DNA of 64,000 bases from an uncultured Erythrobacter sp. (GTDB taxonomy: Bacteria > Pseudomonadota > Alphaproteobacteria > Sphingomonadales > Sphingomonadaceae). Positions 18,363-28,161 of the stretch are shown in pieces. Where the stretch lies: positions 868,001-932,000 of the forward strand of contig CANMZA010000001.1 in assembly GCA_947502305.1 (NCBI GenBank), written 5' to 3'. Made by a program: the position numbers and the translations under genes. The notes under the pieces were generated by a model. It had not been told where the DNA came from and did no database searches. It saw only the letters and a program-made list of their open reading frames with translations. Within the stretch, counting starts at the first letter, position 1, and each line of letters starts with the position of its first letter.

Positions 18363-19141
18363 TCCATCCATCTCCGCCAAAATCGGGCCTTGAGCCGGGG
18401 CATAGCCATCAGACTATCCAATCCCTCGCTCATCAGAACCGGCACCTTTCGCGCATTTTGGTTGATTTCGTGTAAATACGTATCGGCTGGCGATACATCT
18501 TGCCCGATCAGCGGCAATATCCCTGAGCCGAATGCTATCAATTTCTGCGGTGAAACGAGGCCGATATGGTGCAAGGTCACCGCATCCATTCCGCCTGCCG
18601 CCAGCGCGCCTGTATCGGCCATGGGCGTGTGGCGGGGTAAAGCGGAGGCGATATAGACCGATTCTTCGCTCAAGCCCATCGCCGCCAGCATCGCCGCCAA
18701 CAATCTGCCCTGCGGCCCGCTGAGCAATTGGTCGCTATCGTGCTCCTCTGGATCGACCACAAGCACCATCAATTCAGGGTTCGCCGCGCCGCGCGGAGCA
18801 GTGCGTCCGCGCGGGCCAATTGCGTCGATTCCGCTCGCTTCCAGCCACCATTGCCCAAACGCAGCCAAATCTTGCGGCGGTGCCTCACCCAGCAAATCGG
18901 CGCGCGGGATAGATTTTTTTTCCTCCGCTGCGGCGGCCATTTCTGCAGGTGATTTTGCCGCCGCGCGCGCCTGAGGGGCATCGCCAGCATTTCCGGCTTG
19001 CGCTGCGGCAGGTGCGCCGTCATCCGGTTTGTTCAGCCAATCCGTAGCGTCATCGCTAAAGTCGCTGTCCACGCCTGCCATTTGCCACCATTGCAGCGCG
19101 GCGCTCAATTCAGCGGTCAAAGATGAGGTTGGTGCGTTCAT
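18347..19141 (-). CDS. UDG-superfamily protein, apparently lacking the Fe-S cluster
   Basis: A 264-residue protein whose C-terminal part (about 100-260) resembles family 4 uracil-DNA glycosylases, enzymes that remove uracil from DNA. The end of the fold is visible (VYIASALPRHTP, then KLIAFGSGILPLIG). The usual GEAPG active-site loop is replaced by a divergent VVDPEEHD stretch, and no cysteine is present, so the four Fe-S ligands of true family 4 enzymes are missing. An Ala-rich low-complexity region (about 42-72) precedes the domain. It may be a derived glycosylase or a non-catalytic relative. It diverges from the ETF-QO gene across 103 bases. Confidence 0.65.
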   Translation of the reverse strand: MNAPTSSLTAELSAALQWWQMAGVDSDFSDDATDWLNKPDDGAPAAAQAGNAGDAPQARAAAKSPAEMAAAAEEKKSIPRADLLGEAPPQDLAAFGQWWLEASGIDAIGPRGRTAPRGAANPELMVLVVDPEEHDSDQLLSGPQGRLLAAMLAAMGLSEESVYIASALPRHTPMADTGALAAGGMDAVTLHHIGLVSPQKLIAFGSGILPLIGQDVSPADTYLHEINQNARKVPVLMSEGLDSLMAMPRLKARFWRRWMEWSPD

Positions 19142-19244
19142 GTTATCTAATGCAGGCCTTGACTGTCCAAACCCTAGTTAGCAAGTGCAGATAGAGACAT
19201 TTCGGCGAAGAAAATCGCCATATAGCTAAGGGTGAGAAGAGCGC

Positions 19245-20891
19245 ATGAGCGAACGGGAATCAATGCCATGTGATGTTGTGATTGTGGGCGGCGGACCAGC
19301 GGGTCTGTCGGCGGCGATCCGGCTGAAGCAGATTAATGAAGAGCTAGAGGTGGTTGTCCTTGAAAAGGGCTCCGAAATCGGCGCGCATATTTTGTCAGGT
19401 GCGGTGGTCGATCCCAAGGCTCTGAATGAACTTTACCCCGATTGGCGCGATATGGATTGCCCAATGGCGCAAACCCCAGTGACTGATAACTGGCACTGGG
19501 TTCTGTCCAAAGGCGGCAAAACCTCGATCCCGCATTTGTTCATGCCGCCTTTGATGAGCAATGATGGTTGCTACACTGGATCGCTTGGCAACCTCACCCG
19601 CTGGCTCGGTGAACAAGCCGAAGGTCTGGGCGTGATGGTCTTCCCCGGCTTCCCAGCCAATGAAGTGATGTTTGACGAGGCGGGCAATGTTCGCGGCGTT
19701 ATCACGCAGGATATGGGCATCGCGGCCGACGGTTCGCACAAACCCGATTATCAACCGGGTATGGAGATTGAGGCGAAATACACTCTGTTTGCAGAGGGCG
19801 CGCGCGGATCGCTGACCAAGCAGATGAAAGAGAAATTCAACCTTGAGGCTGATTGCCAGCCGCAGGTTTACGGCCTCGGCATCAAAGAATTGTGGGACAT
19901 TGAACCGGGCAAACATGTCCCCGGCCGCGTGATCCATACGCAAGGCTGGCCGCTAACCGAAAGCGATAGCTGGGGCGGCGGCTTCTTCTATCATCAGGCA
20001 AATGGTCAGGTCGCTCTCGGCTTCGTGACTGCGCTTGATTACAAGAACCCTTGGGTCTCCCCGTATCAGGAATTTCAGCGGTGGAAGCAGCACCCAGCGA
20101 TCCGCGAAATGCTCGAAGGCGGCAAGCGGGTCGCTTACGGCGCGCGGGCGATAAATGAAGGCGGCTGGCAATCGGTGCCAAAACTGGCATTTCCCGGCGG
20201 CGCTCTGATTGGCTGTGCGGCTGGTTTCGTTAATGTTCCCCGGATCAAGGGCAGCCACACCGCGATGAAAAGCGGCATGCTGGCGGCGGAAAGCATCGCG
20301 GCGGAAATCGCGGCGGGGCATGAGAAAACCGAATTGCCCGATTATGAAAGCAACGTCCGCTCCAGCTGGATCGCGGATGAGCTGAAGGTCGTGCAGAATG
20401 CGGAGCCTGCGGTTGCCAAATTTGGCGGCGACATTGGTACAATCGTTGCGGGCGTCGATATGTGGATGCGCACGCTGAAAATCGGCCTGCCGATCAGCAT
20501 GGATCACCATGCCGATTACACCATGACCGGCCGCGCGGATTTGTATCCAAAGATCGAATATCCCAAGCCAGACGGTGTGATCAGCTTTGATCGCCTAACC
20601 AATGTCGCATTTAGCTACACCAATCACGCAGAGGACCAACCGGTCCATTTGCAATTGGGCAGCGCCGATTTGCAGCGCGACAGCGAGCTGGCGATGTTTG
20701 CCGGGCCATCATCGCGTTATTGCCCAGCGGGCGTTTACGAATGGATCGAAGAAGAAGGCGCAGAGCCGAAATTCCAGATCAACTCGCAGAACTGCGTCCA
20801 TTGTAAAACGTGCGATATCAAAGACCCGAACCAGAACATCAACTGGGTCACACCAGAGGGCGGCGGCGGGCCTAACTATCCGAATATGTGA
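19245..20891 (+). CDS. Electron transfer flavoprotein-ubiquinone oxidoreductase
   Basis: A 548-residue membrane-associated flavoprotein that passes electrons from ETF (fatty-acid and amino-acid oxidation) to ubiquinone. The N-terminal FAD-binding dinucleotide fold is VVIVGGGPAGLSAAIRL. The C-terminal ferredoxin-like part holds four cysteines for the 4Fe-4S cluster in RYCPAGVYEW and NCVHCKTCDIKDP. The length is typical of bacterial and mitochondrial ETF-QO. It is the first gene of a plus-strand run and overlaps the ispE start by one base, with no functional link evident to isoprenoid synthesis. Confidence 0.97.
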   Translation: MSERESMPCDVVIVGGGPAGLSAAIRLKQINEELEVVVLEKGSEIGAHILSGAVVDPKALNELYPDWRDMDCPMAQTPVTDNWHWVLSKGGKTSIPHLFMPPLMSNDGCYTGSLGNLTRWLGEQAEGLGVMVFPGFPANEVMFDEAGNVRGVITQDMGIAADGSHKPDYQPGMEIEAKYTLFAEGARGSLTKQMKEKFNLEADCQPQVYGLGIKELWDIEPGKHVPGRVIHTQGWPLTESDSWGGGFFYHQANGQVALGFVTALDYKNPWVSPYQEFQRWKQHPAIREMLEGGKRVAYGARAINEGGWQSVPKLAFPGGALIGCAAGFVNVPRIKGSHTAMKSGMLAAESIAAEIAAGHEKTELPDYESNVRSSWIADELKVVQNAEPAVAKFGGDIGTIVAGVDMWMRTLKIGLPISMDHHADYTMTGRADLYPKIEYPKPDGVISFDRLTNVAFSYTNHAEDQPVHLQLGSADLQRDSELAMFAGPSSRYCPAGVYEWIEEEGAEPKFQINSQNCVHCKTCDIKDPNQNINWVTPEGGGGPNYPNM

Positions 20892-21712
20892 TGGGTCCGT
20901 TGGCTCTTACTGAAACAGCCTACGCCAAAATCAACCTCGCGTTGCATGTTCGCAAGCGGCGCGCAGATGGCTATCATGAACTTGAGACCCTGTTCGCTTT
21001 TGTTGATGCCGGCGATAGTCTGACGGCGAAAATCTGTGATCGAGACCGCGTAACCACCGTCGGCGAATTTGCGGGCGGGATCGACGATCCCTTGGGGAAT
21101 CTCGTGGCAAAGGCGCTTGCCGCTGTGCCGCGCGCGCAATCTTTAGATATTACGCTGGAGAAGAACCTGCCAGTTGCGGCGGGGCTTGGCGGCGGGTCTG
21201 CTGATGCGGGCGCGGTGTTTCGCATGATAGAAAACCTGCAAGGCTTGCCGGATGACTGGATGGAGCGTGCCGCAAAGTTGGGCGCAGATGTGCCGTCTTG
21301 CGTGCGCAGCGAAACGGCGATTGGACGCGGCACCGGCACACAATTGGAGGCGGCGGACAACGATCTTGCCGGAACGCCTGTCTTGCTCGTGAATCCGCGC
21401 GTGCCGCTCGCCACTGGACCTGTTTTTAAGGCTTGGGACGGCGCAGATAGAGGCGCTTTGCCGGGCGGCAGCGCGCGCGAAATCGCGATCGACGGGCGCA
21501 ATGATCTGACGGCGCCGGCATTGTCGCTGTGTCCAAGTATTTGCGACGTATTGGCGGCGCTGGACGCCGGTGATGCGTGGCTGGCGCGAATGTCAGGATC
21601 GGGTGCGACCTGTTTTGCGCTGTACGACGATGAGGCCGCGCGTGACGCGGCCTCTGAGAGAATAGCTGCGGCGCATCCGGATTGGTGGCAATTGGCGGGG
21701 AAATTGCGATGA
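20891..21712 (+). CDS. ispE: 4-diphosphocytidyl-2-C-methyl-D-erythritol kinase
   Basis: A 273-residue GHMP kinase that phosphorylates CDP-ME in the MEP pathway of isoprenoid synthesis. It shows the N-terminal AYAKINLALHV signature, the ATP loop PVAAGLGGGSADAGA and the C-terminal MSGSGATCFAL motif. The start is the ATG at 20891, whose first base is the last base of the preceding stop; an in-frame GTG lies just before it. The gene also overlaps the following N-formylglutamate amidohydrolase by 4 bases. All other MEP genes are outside the window. Confidence 0.96.
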   Translation: MGPLALTETAYAKINLALHVRKRRADGYHELETLFAFVDAGDSLTAKICDRDRVTTVGEFAGGIDDPLGNLVAKALAAVPRAQSLDITLEKNLPVAAGLGGGSADAGAVFRMIENLQGLPDDWMERAAKLGADVPSCVRSETAIGRGTGTQLEAADNDLAGTPVLLVNPRVPLATGPVFKAWDGADRGALPGGSAREIAIDGRNDLTAPALSLCPSICDVLAALDAGDAWLARMSGSGATCFALYDDEAARDAASERIAAAHPDWWQLAGKLR

Positions 21713-22431
21713 TCGACGGATTGCCTTTCAAACAGCTCGGCAATGTCACCCCGGGCGGCATTGTGTGCGTCGCCGATCATGCGTCCAATTTTGTGCCGGA
21801 GGACGTGCCGCTTGGTGTGCCCGCGGAATTGCTGGAAACGCATATCGCGATTGATATCGGCGTAAACGGCGTGGCGGCGCGAATGGCGCGGCAACATGGC
21901 ATCCCGGCGCATCTGGCGCAGGTCAGCCGCTTGGTCGTCGATCTGCACCGCGAAGAAGACCACCCCGCTATTGTCCCGTCTCAAAGCGACGGGCATCTGA
22001 TCCCCGGCAATATCGGCGCGGATATCGACGCTCGGCTCGGCCGGTTTTATCACCCCTATCATGATGCAATGGCGCAGTGGCTGGACACCGCGCAGCCGCA
22101 ATTGATCCTGTCGCTGCACAGTTTTACGCCGAAACTGGCAACCAGTGACGCGCCGCGTCCATGGGATATTGCCCTGCTGTACAATCAGGATGACCGCGCG
22201 GCCCGCCAGGCCATCCGCTTGTTCAGCGAGCTTGGTCTGAATGTCGGTGATAATGAGCCCTATTCAGGCAAGCAGCTCAACGCGACCATGAACCGCCACG
22301 CAGAGGCGCAGGGCCGCCATTACTGCGCGATTGAGGTCCGCCAAGACTTGATCAGCAACCGCGCGGACCAATCACGCTGGGCCGCGATGATCGCTGACGT
22401 CGCGGGAAGGGTTGCGCTCACGCTCGACTAA
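21709..22431 (+). CDS. N-formylglutamate amidohydrolase family protein
   Basis: A 240-residue protein of the N-formylglutamate amidohydrolase (FGase) family. It shows CVADHASNFVPED near the N-terminus, DIGVNGVAARMA, SRLVVDLHREEDHP and ILSLHSFTP, whose histidines and acidic residues form the metal site. It is likely to release formate or ammonia from N-formyl amino acids, with histidine degradation as the classical role, but no hut genes are nearby. The start is the ATG at 21709, overlapping the ispE stop as ATGA; an upstream in-frame GTG or ATG-like start is unnecessary. Confidence 0.88.
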   Translation: MIDGLPFKQLGNVTPGGIVCVADHASNFVPEDVPLGVPAELLETHIAIDIGVNGVAARMARQHGIPAHLAQVSRLVVDLHREEDHPAIVPSQSDGHLIPGNIGADIDARLGRFYHPYHDAMAQWLDTAQPQLILSLHSFTPKLATSDAPRPWDIALLYNQDDRAARQAIRLFSELGLNVGDNEPYSGKQLNATMNRHAEAQGRHYCAIEVRQDLISNRADQSRWAAMIADVAGRVALTLD

Positions 22432-22473
22432 AGGCAGTGATCGGCCTGTATCGAACACTCCACGGGAAATAAA

Positions 22474-24189
22474 ATGTCCTTCGACAAATCAAAACTGCCC
22501 AGCCGCCATGTCTCTGTCGGGCCAGAGCGTGCGCCGCACCGGTCCTATTATTACGCAATGGGCATGACCGAAGAAGAAATCGCGCGGCCTTTCGTCGCGG
22601 TGGCCAGCGCGGGCAATGACAGCGCGCCGTGCAACACCACCCTAGACCCGCAGGCGGATATCTGCCGCGAAGGCGTGATCGCCGGGGGAGGGACGCCGCG
22701 CCGGTTCAACACGATTACCGTGACCGACGGGATCGCCATGGGGCATCAGGGGATGAAAAGTTCCCTCGTCAGCCGCGAAGTGATTGCCGATAGTGTGGAG
22801 CTGTCGGTGCGTGGGCATTGCTATGATGCGCTGGTCGGCTTTGCCGGATGTGATAAAAGCCTGCCGGGGATGATGATGGCGATGCTGCGGCTGAATGTGC
22901 CGAGCATCTTTGTGTATGGCGGGTCAATCCTGCCGGGCACGCATGCGGGCAAGGATGTCACCGTCGTCGATGTGTTTGAGGCGGTGGGGCAGCACGCGGC
23001 GGGCAATTGCCCTTTGCAAGAATTGATCGCCCTCGAAAAAGTTGCATGCCCGGGCCACGGTGCCTGCGGCGGACAATTCACTGCAAACACGATGGCATGC
23101 GTGGGGGAGGCGATCGGATTGTCGCTTCCAAACAGCAATATGGCTCCGGCTCCTTACACTTCGCGTGAGGAGATCGCGCGGGCCGCTGGCGCGCAGGTTA
23201 TGACTTTGCTGGAACGCAATTTGCGCCCACGCGACATTTGCACGCGCGCCGCATTTGAGAATGCCGCCCGGGTTGTGGCGGCGACCGGCGGATCAACCAA
23301 TGCCGCGCTGCATTTGCCAGCCATGGCGAGCGAATGCGGGATTGATTTCGATCTGTTCGATGTGGCGGAGATATTTAAATCAACGCCTTACATCGCAGAC
23401 TTAAAACCCGGCGGCAAATATGTGGCCAAGGATATGCACGAAGCAGGCGGCGTTTACATGGCGATGAAGACGCTGCTTGATGGCGGTTTTCTGGATCCCG
23501 AACCGATCACCGTCACGGGGAAGACGTTGGGCGAGAATATCGAAGAGATCACCTGGAACCCGGATCAAAAAGTATTCTACGACGTCAAAAAACCGATCAC
23601 GCCAACGGGCGGCGTTGTGGGGCTCAAAGGCTCGCTTGCGCCTGACGGAGCCATCGTAAAAGTCGCTGGGATGGAACGGTTGCAATTCACCGGCCCGGCG
23701 CGCGTTTTTGAATGCGAGGAAGACACATTCGCCGCTGTTGAAAAACGCGATATCCAAGAAGGCAGCGTCATCATCATCCGTTACGAAGGGCCAAAAGGCG
23801 GCCCCGGCATGCGCGAAATGCTCGCCACGACGGCGGCGCTATATGGTCAGGGAATGGGCGAGAAAGTCGCTTTGATCACCGATGGACGCTTTTCCGGCGC
23901 GACGCGCGGATTTTGCATCGGCCATGTCGGGCCAGAAGCCGCCGATTGCGGCCCGATTGCCTTGGTAGAAGATGGCGATATCATCAGCATCGACGCGGCG
24001 AAGGGCACGATTGACCTAGAGGTAGAAGACGATGTTCTGGCCGAACGCCGCGAAAAATGGCAGCCGCGCACGAATGATTATCAATCCGGGGCATTGTGGC
24101 GCTATTCCCAAAATGTCGGCCCAGCGCGCGACGGCGCTCTTACCCATCCTGGCGCGAAAGCTGAGAAACATGTCTTTGCCGATATCTAA
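22474..24189 (+). CDS. ilvD: Dihydroxy-acid dehydratase
   Basis: A 571-residue Fe-S dehydratase of branched-chain amino-acid and pantothenate synthesis, converting 2,3-dihydroxy-isovalerate to 2-oxoisovalerate. The cluster cysteines are visible in [19 protein letters not shown] and [14 protein letters not shown], and the C-terminal [19 protein letters not shown] motif is present. The length is typical of the IlvD/EDD family. The IlvD motifs (CDKS, GHGACGG) favour this over 6-phosphogluconate dehydratase, but sugar-acid dehydratases of the same family are close relatives. The end overlaps the next small lipoprotein gene by 20 bases. Confidence 0.93.
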   Translation: MSFDKSKLPSRHVSVGPERAPHRSYYYAMGMTEEEIARPFVAVASAGNDSAPCNTTLDPQADICREGVIAGGGTPRRFNTITVTDGIAMGHQGMKSSLVSREVIADSVELSVRGHCYDALVGFAGCDKSLPGMMMAMLRLNVPSIFVYGGSILPGTHAGKDVTVVDVFEAVGQHAAGNCPLQELIALEKVACPGHGACGGQFTANTMACVGEAIGLSLPNSNMAPAPYTSREEIARAAGAQVMTLLERNLRPRDICTRAAFENAARVVAATGGSTNAALHLPAMASECGIDFDLFDVAEIFKSTPYIADLKPGGKYVAKDMHEAGGVYMAMKTLLDGGFLDPEPITVTGKTLGENIEEITWNPDQKVFYDVKKPITPTGGVVGLKGSLAPDGAIVKVAGMERLQFTGPARVFECEEDTFAAVEKRDIQEGSVIIIRYEGPKGGPGMREMLATTAALYGQGMGEKVALITDGRFSGATRGFCIGHVGPEAADCGPIALVEDGDIISIDAAKGTIDLEVEDDVLAERREKWQPRTNDYQSGALWRYSQNVGPARDGALTHPGAKAEKHVFADI

Positions 24190-24547
24190 CCCTCGCGCCT
24201 TTGTGCTTTTGCTCTGTGGCACACTCGCGGCCTGCGGCGAACCTTCTGGCGAGCCGGAGGGGACCAATATCGATTGCGCGATTGGGCCGGGATCTGAATT
24301 TGCCAATGTGTGCGTGGTAGAGGCGCTTTCCCCCGGACAATTCGTCATCCACCATCCCGATGGCGGTTTCCGCAGATTTTCGCTGAGCGGCGGCGATGGT
24401 TCAGCCATCGCCGTTTCGGACGGTGCGGAGCCGGTGGTTTACGAGGAAATGAATGATGATACGGGCGTCCTCGAATTTGGTCTGACGGTGGATAGATACA
24501 GGTTGGACATGTCTGCTATCTCCGCAACCGCGCCCGCGGATGAGTGA
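24170..24547 (+). CDS. Small lipoprotein of unknown function
   Basis: A 125-residue predicted lipoprotein: the signal [20 protein letters not shown] is followed by a lipobox ending in A-A-C at residue 22. The mature domain is mainly beta-type, with CAIGPGSEF, a [16 protein letters not shown] strand pair and [11 protein letters not shown] do not recognise a named family. I chose the ATG at 24170, inside the end of ilvD, because it gives the signal peptide; a longer frame from 24032 reads through ilvD coding sequence. It overlaps the NAD(P)HX repair gene by 8 bases. Confidence 0.72.
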   Translation: MSLPISNPRAFVLLLCGTLAACGEPSGEPEGTNIDCAIGPGSEFANVCVVEALSPGQFVIHHPDGGFRRFSLSGGDGSAIAVSDGAEPVVYEEMNDDTGVLEFGLTVDRYRLDMSAISATAPADE

Positions 24548-25931
24548 CGCGCAGATCCTATCCGCGTCGCAGATGCGCGATGCTGAACAGGCCTTGTTCG
24601 ACACAGGGATTAGCGTTTTTGAATTGATGCAAACCGCTGCTGCTGGTGCGGCGGAATGGGTGCGGCGGATCGCGGCAGGGCGCGGCGTCACGGTGCTTTG
24701 CGGGCCGGGCAATAATGGCGGTGATGGATATGTGATCGCCCATTTGCTCCGACAGGCAGGGCTGCCGGTCTCTGTGATTGCACCGCTAGAACCGAAAACC
24801 GATGCCGCGCGGCAGGCGCTATCCTTGTGGGATGCGCCAGTGCAGACCTCTGGCGGCGGCTGTTCCGGCGACATTTTGGTCGATTGCCTGTTTGGCTCCG
24901 GCCTCTCTCGCGCGCTTAGCGGTGAACATGCTCTGTTGCTGCGTGATTTGGCGGCGCGGCACGCGCAGACAGTGGCGATTGACGTGCCCTCTGGCATCGA
25001 CAGCGATAGCGGCGCGCTGCTCAATGAGCATTTGCCGAAATGTGATGTCACGCTGGCCTTGGGTGCGTGGAAATTTGCGCATTGGACATTGCCGGGCCGC
25101 GAACAAATGGGGCGGCGGCGGCTCGTGCCAATTCAAATCGTGCCGGTGGCAGGTGCCGCGCAATTGATCACAAAGCCGCCCATCGCAGCGCCTGATGTCA
25201 ACACGCACAAATATCTCCGGGGGCTTGCTGCGATCATTGGCGGGGCGATGCCCGGCGCGGCTTTTCTGGCGGCGCAGGCGGCTATGCGTGGCGGGGCAGG
25301 CTATGTGAAATTGCTGTCGGAGGATGCCGGACAATTTGCCGATCCCGGACTGGTGGTCGATACTGCCCCGTTGCCAGAAGCTTTGTCTGATCGGCGCATC
25401 AATGCTGTCCTTGCTGGGCCGGGCTTGGGGCGCGGCATGCGGGCTGAGCAAGTTTTGGCTGCTGGACTGGCAATTGGGCGTCCCTGTGTGCTCGATGCCG
25501 ACGCTTTGGCGCTGTTGACGCCGGATATGATCCCAGACGGGCTTCCGGTGCTCGCCACCCCGCATGACGGTGAGCTTGCCGGTTTGTGCCGCCGATTTTC
25601 CATTCTTGCCGAAAATCGCAAGGACCGCGCCATTGCTCTCGCCAAAGTCAGCGGCATGGTTGTCCTTGCCAAAGGCGCAGACAGCGTGATCGCCGCCCCC
25701 GATGGGCGCTTGGCAATCGCACCGCCAGCGCCCAGTTGGCTGTCAGTAGCGGGCAGCGGCGATGTGCTCGCCGGGATCGCCGTGAGCCGCATGGCGGGCG
25801 GGCGCGATCCGTACAGCGCGGCCTGCGAGGCGGTGTGGTTGCACACACAGGCCGCGCGCAATTGCGGGGCGGCTTTCACGCCGCTTGAACTGGCGCATAA
25901 TGTGGCGGCTGCTATGGCGCGCGGATCATGA
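24540..25931 (+). CDS. nnr: Bifunctional NAD(P)H-hydrate repair enzyme (epimerase and dehydratase)
   Basis: A 463-residue fusion of two repair activities that rescue damaged hydrated NADH and NADPH. The N-terminal YjeF_N domain (about 1-210) carries the epimerase motif CGPGNNGGDGYVIAHLL and the acidic site in DCLFGSGL and DVPSGIDSD. The C-terminal ribokinase-like domain (about 215-463) carries the ADP/ATP-dependent dehydratase motifs LAGPGLGR, PHDGELAGLC and VAGSGDVLAGI. The length and order equal those of E. coli YjeF (Nnr). It overlaps the next gene by 4 bases. Confidence 0.95.
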   Translation: MSDAQILSASQMRDAEQALFDTGISVFELMQTAAAGAAEWVRRIAAGRGVTVLCGPGNNGGDGYVIAHLLRQAGLPVSVIAPLEPKTDAARQALSLWDAPVQTSGGGCSGDILVDCLFGSGLSRALSGEHALLLRDLAARHAQTVAIDVPSGIDSDSGALLNEHLPKCDVTLALGAWKFAHWTLPGREQMGRRRLVPIQIVPVAGAAQLITKPPIAAPDVNTHKYLRGLAAIIGGAMPGAAFLAAQAAMRGGAGYVKLLSEDAGQFADPGLVVDTAPLPEALSDRRINAVLAGPGLGRGMRAEQVLAAGLAIGRPCVLDADALALLTPDMIPDGLPVLATPHDGELAGLCRRFSILAENRKDRAIALAKVSGMVVLAKGADSVIAAPDGRLAIAPPAPSWLSVAGSGDVLAGIAVSRMAGGRDPYSAACEAVWLHTQAARNCGAAFTPLELAHNVAAAMARGS

Positions 25932-27256
25932 CACAAATGGCCGAAATCATCCGACTCGCCGCAAAAGGTGATGGCGTCACCGCGCGGGGTGAACATTTTG
26001 CCCGCACCGTGCCCGGCGACCGGGTCAATGAGGCGGGCGAGGTTACGCGCGGGGCACATCATGTCGATCCGCCGTGCCGCCATTTCGGCGAATGCGGCGG
26101 GTGCCAATTGCAACATGCCGATGATGCAGTGCTGAGTGAATTTGTGCGCGGCCGGGTGGTCAATGCGGCGGCCGGGCAGGGATTGTTGGAGGAGGGCGCG
26201 TCCTCTGAAAAGGCGGGGGCGCAAATTTTAGAAGAGCACCTCTCGCCCGCCAATTCACGCCGCAGAGCGAGCTTCCATGCCCAGCGCACACAAGCCGGGG
26301 CCAAGAATGGACGGATGAAAGGCGGGCAGGGGAAAAGCCGGACCGCAAAAGTGGGGCGCGCAAAAGATGCACGCTCAGCCGGAGGCGCCGCGCTCGGGTT
26401 CAGAGAGGCTGGTTCGCACCGAGTGGTTGATCTGGCGGAATGTTCGATCTTGCGGCCTGAATTGGCGCGTTTGATCGCTCCGCTGCGCGAATTTGTTGCG
26501 ATGTATGGGCCCAAGGGCAGCGTCGATATTGCGATGACGCTTTGTGATCAGGGCGCAGATCTTGGCTTTGTGAACTTCCCGTTGGAAGGACTCGCCGCCA
26601 CCGAAGCGGCGCTAGAATTCGCGCGTGATCATGCGCTTGCCCGGTTGAGTGTGGATCAAGGTTACGGCGCGGAAACGCTGTGGGAGCCGGAGCCTGCGAC
26701 GATTACGCTGTCTGGCCTGCCAGTGTCGCTGCCTGCTGGTTCGTTCTTGCAAGCAACGCAGGATGCAGAGGCGCTTTTGACCAAAGATGCGGCCGACTGG
26801 ATCGGGGATGCGCGGCTTGTGGCGGATTTGTTTTCGGGGCTGGGAACATTTGCCTTTGCGCTGGCGGCAAAGAGTGTGGAGGGGCGCAAGGTCCTCGCAG
26901 TGGAGGCGGAGCAAGCGGCGCATCTGGCGTGTAAATCGGCGGCATCACGCACGGGCGGGCGGGTTCTAGCTCTGCATCGAGATTTGTTCAGAAACCCTCT
27001 GCAAGCATCTGAATTGAATAAATTTGATGCCGTTCTTCTCGATCCACCGCGCGCCGGTGCAAAGTCTCAGATCGGTGAGATCGCGGCCAGTGACATCAAG
27101 CGTGTGCTCTATGTTAGTTGCAACCCTTCAAGCTGGGCGCGCGATGGCGCTGTGCTGGCGGAGGCTGGGTTCGAGCTCACCAAATTGCGCCCCGTGGGAC
27201 AGTTCCGATGGTCCACCCATGTGGAATTGATCAGCCTGTTTGAACGGCGGAGCTGA
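25928..27256 (+). CDS. RumA/TrmA-type RNA (uracil-5-) methyltransferase with a basic insertion
   Basis: A 442-residue class I SAM-dependent RNA methyltransferase that makes 5-methyluridine in 23S rRNA or tRNA. The N-terminal Fe-S motif is CRHFGECGGCQLQH; the C-terminal SAM domain shows VADLFSGLGTFAFAL, the aspartate/proline motif LLDPPRAGAK, and the nucleophile in YVSCNPSSWARD. The N-terminal TRAM domain is short. Residues about 121-153 form a Lys/Arg/Gly-rich stretch that looks inserted into the core between SRRRASFHAQR and LGFREAGSHR. Which RNA position it modifies cannot be decided here; overlap with nnr suggests coupled translation. Confidence 0.88.
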   Translation: MTQMAEIIRLAAKGDGVTARGEHFARTVPGDRVNEAGEVTRGAHHVDPPCRHFGECGGCQLQHADDAVLSEFVRGRVVNAAAGQGLLEEGASSEKAGAQILEEHLSPANSRRRASFHAQRTQAGAKNGRMKGGQGKSRTAKVGRAKDARSAGGAALGFREAGSHRVVDLAECSILRPELARLIAPLREFVAMYGPKGSVDIAMTLCDQGADLGFVNFPLEGLAATEAALEFARDHALARLSVDQGYGAETLWEPEPATITLSGLPVSLPAGSFLQATQDAEALLTKDAADWIGDARLVADLFSGLGTFAFALAAKSVEGRKVLAVEAEQAAHLACKSAASRTGGRVLALHRDLFRNPLQASELNKFDAVLLDPPRAGAKSQIGEIAASDIKRVLYVSCNPSSWARDGAVLAEAGFELTKLRPVGQFRWSTHVELISLFERRS

Positions 27257-27306
27257 CGGCGCAAATCAGGCTGGGTCTCCGCTTGCGGCCCTAACTGGCG
27301 AAAGCC

Positions 27307-28161
27307 TTATGAGCGCAGCGCAGTGAGAATTTGCGCCTCAAGCCATTCTCGATGCGCGGGTTCGACATAGGCATGTCCTGCCCCGGCGCAGCGCTTGATG
27401 CGCGGGTCGTTTTTCTCCCAAGCGCTCTCGAACAATTGAGCAGTGCGATCGGCTGTCGCGAGCAAAATATGTGCATCGCCAGTAAACTCGCTCAACCCGG
27501 CGCGCATTTCTTGCGCCAGTGAAGAGGGCGGCGGGGCGGGGCGCAAGGAGGCCGTCAGACCGCGCGCCAATTTCTTCAGATCAACACCGCCGCGCAGCAA
27601 TCGCGCAATCTCGCGCGGGTTTTTCAGCTTCTCCAGATAGCGTTGCCGGATCGCTCCCGGTGCATGTTTTGGCTCTGTGCTTGTCTCTGCGCCTGTCTCT
27701 GGGCCGGTCTCTGCGCCGGACTGTGCATCTATCTCATTGAGGGAGTTTGGCTCATCTGCGTCTTCAATCGTCCAAGGATTTGACAAGACAAGCCCATCAA
27801 ACCCTTCGCCGCCGGTCAACATCAGGGCCGATGCCGCATCGCAATTGCCGAATGCAACAACGCGTTCAACATGCGGGGCCAAGGCACGGAACGCTTCAAG
27901 TGCCGCGCGTATGTCGCCGCTGCTGCTGCGAAAGCCGCGATTTTCGCCTTCGCTATCGCCGATCCCGCGCCGGTCATATCGGAACACGGAAAAACCCGCG
28001 CCCGCAATCCGCGCCGCCAAGTGGGATTGGCCAGAGAAAGCGCCAGATCGCACTTCATTGCCGCCGCTGACCAGCAGCAATCCGGTCGTGCTGGGCGCGG
28101 TGTCGAGTGTGCCGCCGAGCAAGAGGCTGCCGCAGCCAAATTGGAGATGCAGACGGCTCAT
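27307..28161 (-). CDS. Exosortase A system-associated hydrolase 1 (alpha/beta hydrolase)
   Basis: A 284-residue alpha/beta-hydrolase of the type found only beside XrtA polysaccharide loci. Family features are SGGNEVRSGAFSGQ, FRYDRRGIGDSEG and the nucleophile elbow FGNCDAASAL, where Cys107 replaces the usual serine. A segment rich in Glu/Thr/Gly (about 145-165) looks like a linker. It is the last gene of the minus-strand group (GNAT, ACP, hydrolase 2, hydrolase 1) and overlaps hydrolase 2 by 4 bases. Its substrate is unknown; action on a thioester made by the neighbouring ACP and ligase is inference. Confidence 0.87.
   Translation of the reverse strand: MSRLHLQFGCGSLLLGGTLDTAPSTTGLLLVSGGNEVRSGAFSGQSHLAARIAGAGFSVFRYDRRGIGDSEGENRGFRSSSGDIRAALEAFRALAPHVERVVAFGNCDAASALMLTGGEGFDGLVLSNPWTIEDADEPNSLNEIDAQSGAETGPETGAETSTEPKHAPGAIRQRYLEKLKNPREIARLLRGGVDLKKLARGLTASLRPAPPPSSLAQEMRAGLSEFTGDAHILLATADRTAQLFESAWEKNDPRIKRCAGAGHAYVEPAHREWLEAQILTALRS

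Noticed and set aside
25301-26224. Long minus-strand frame across the nnr-RumA junction
   Set aside because: It is antisense to two well-defined genes with strong motifs and shows no protein family features.
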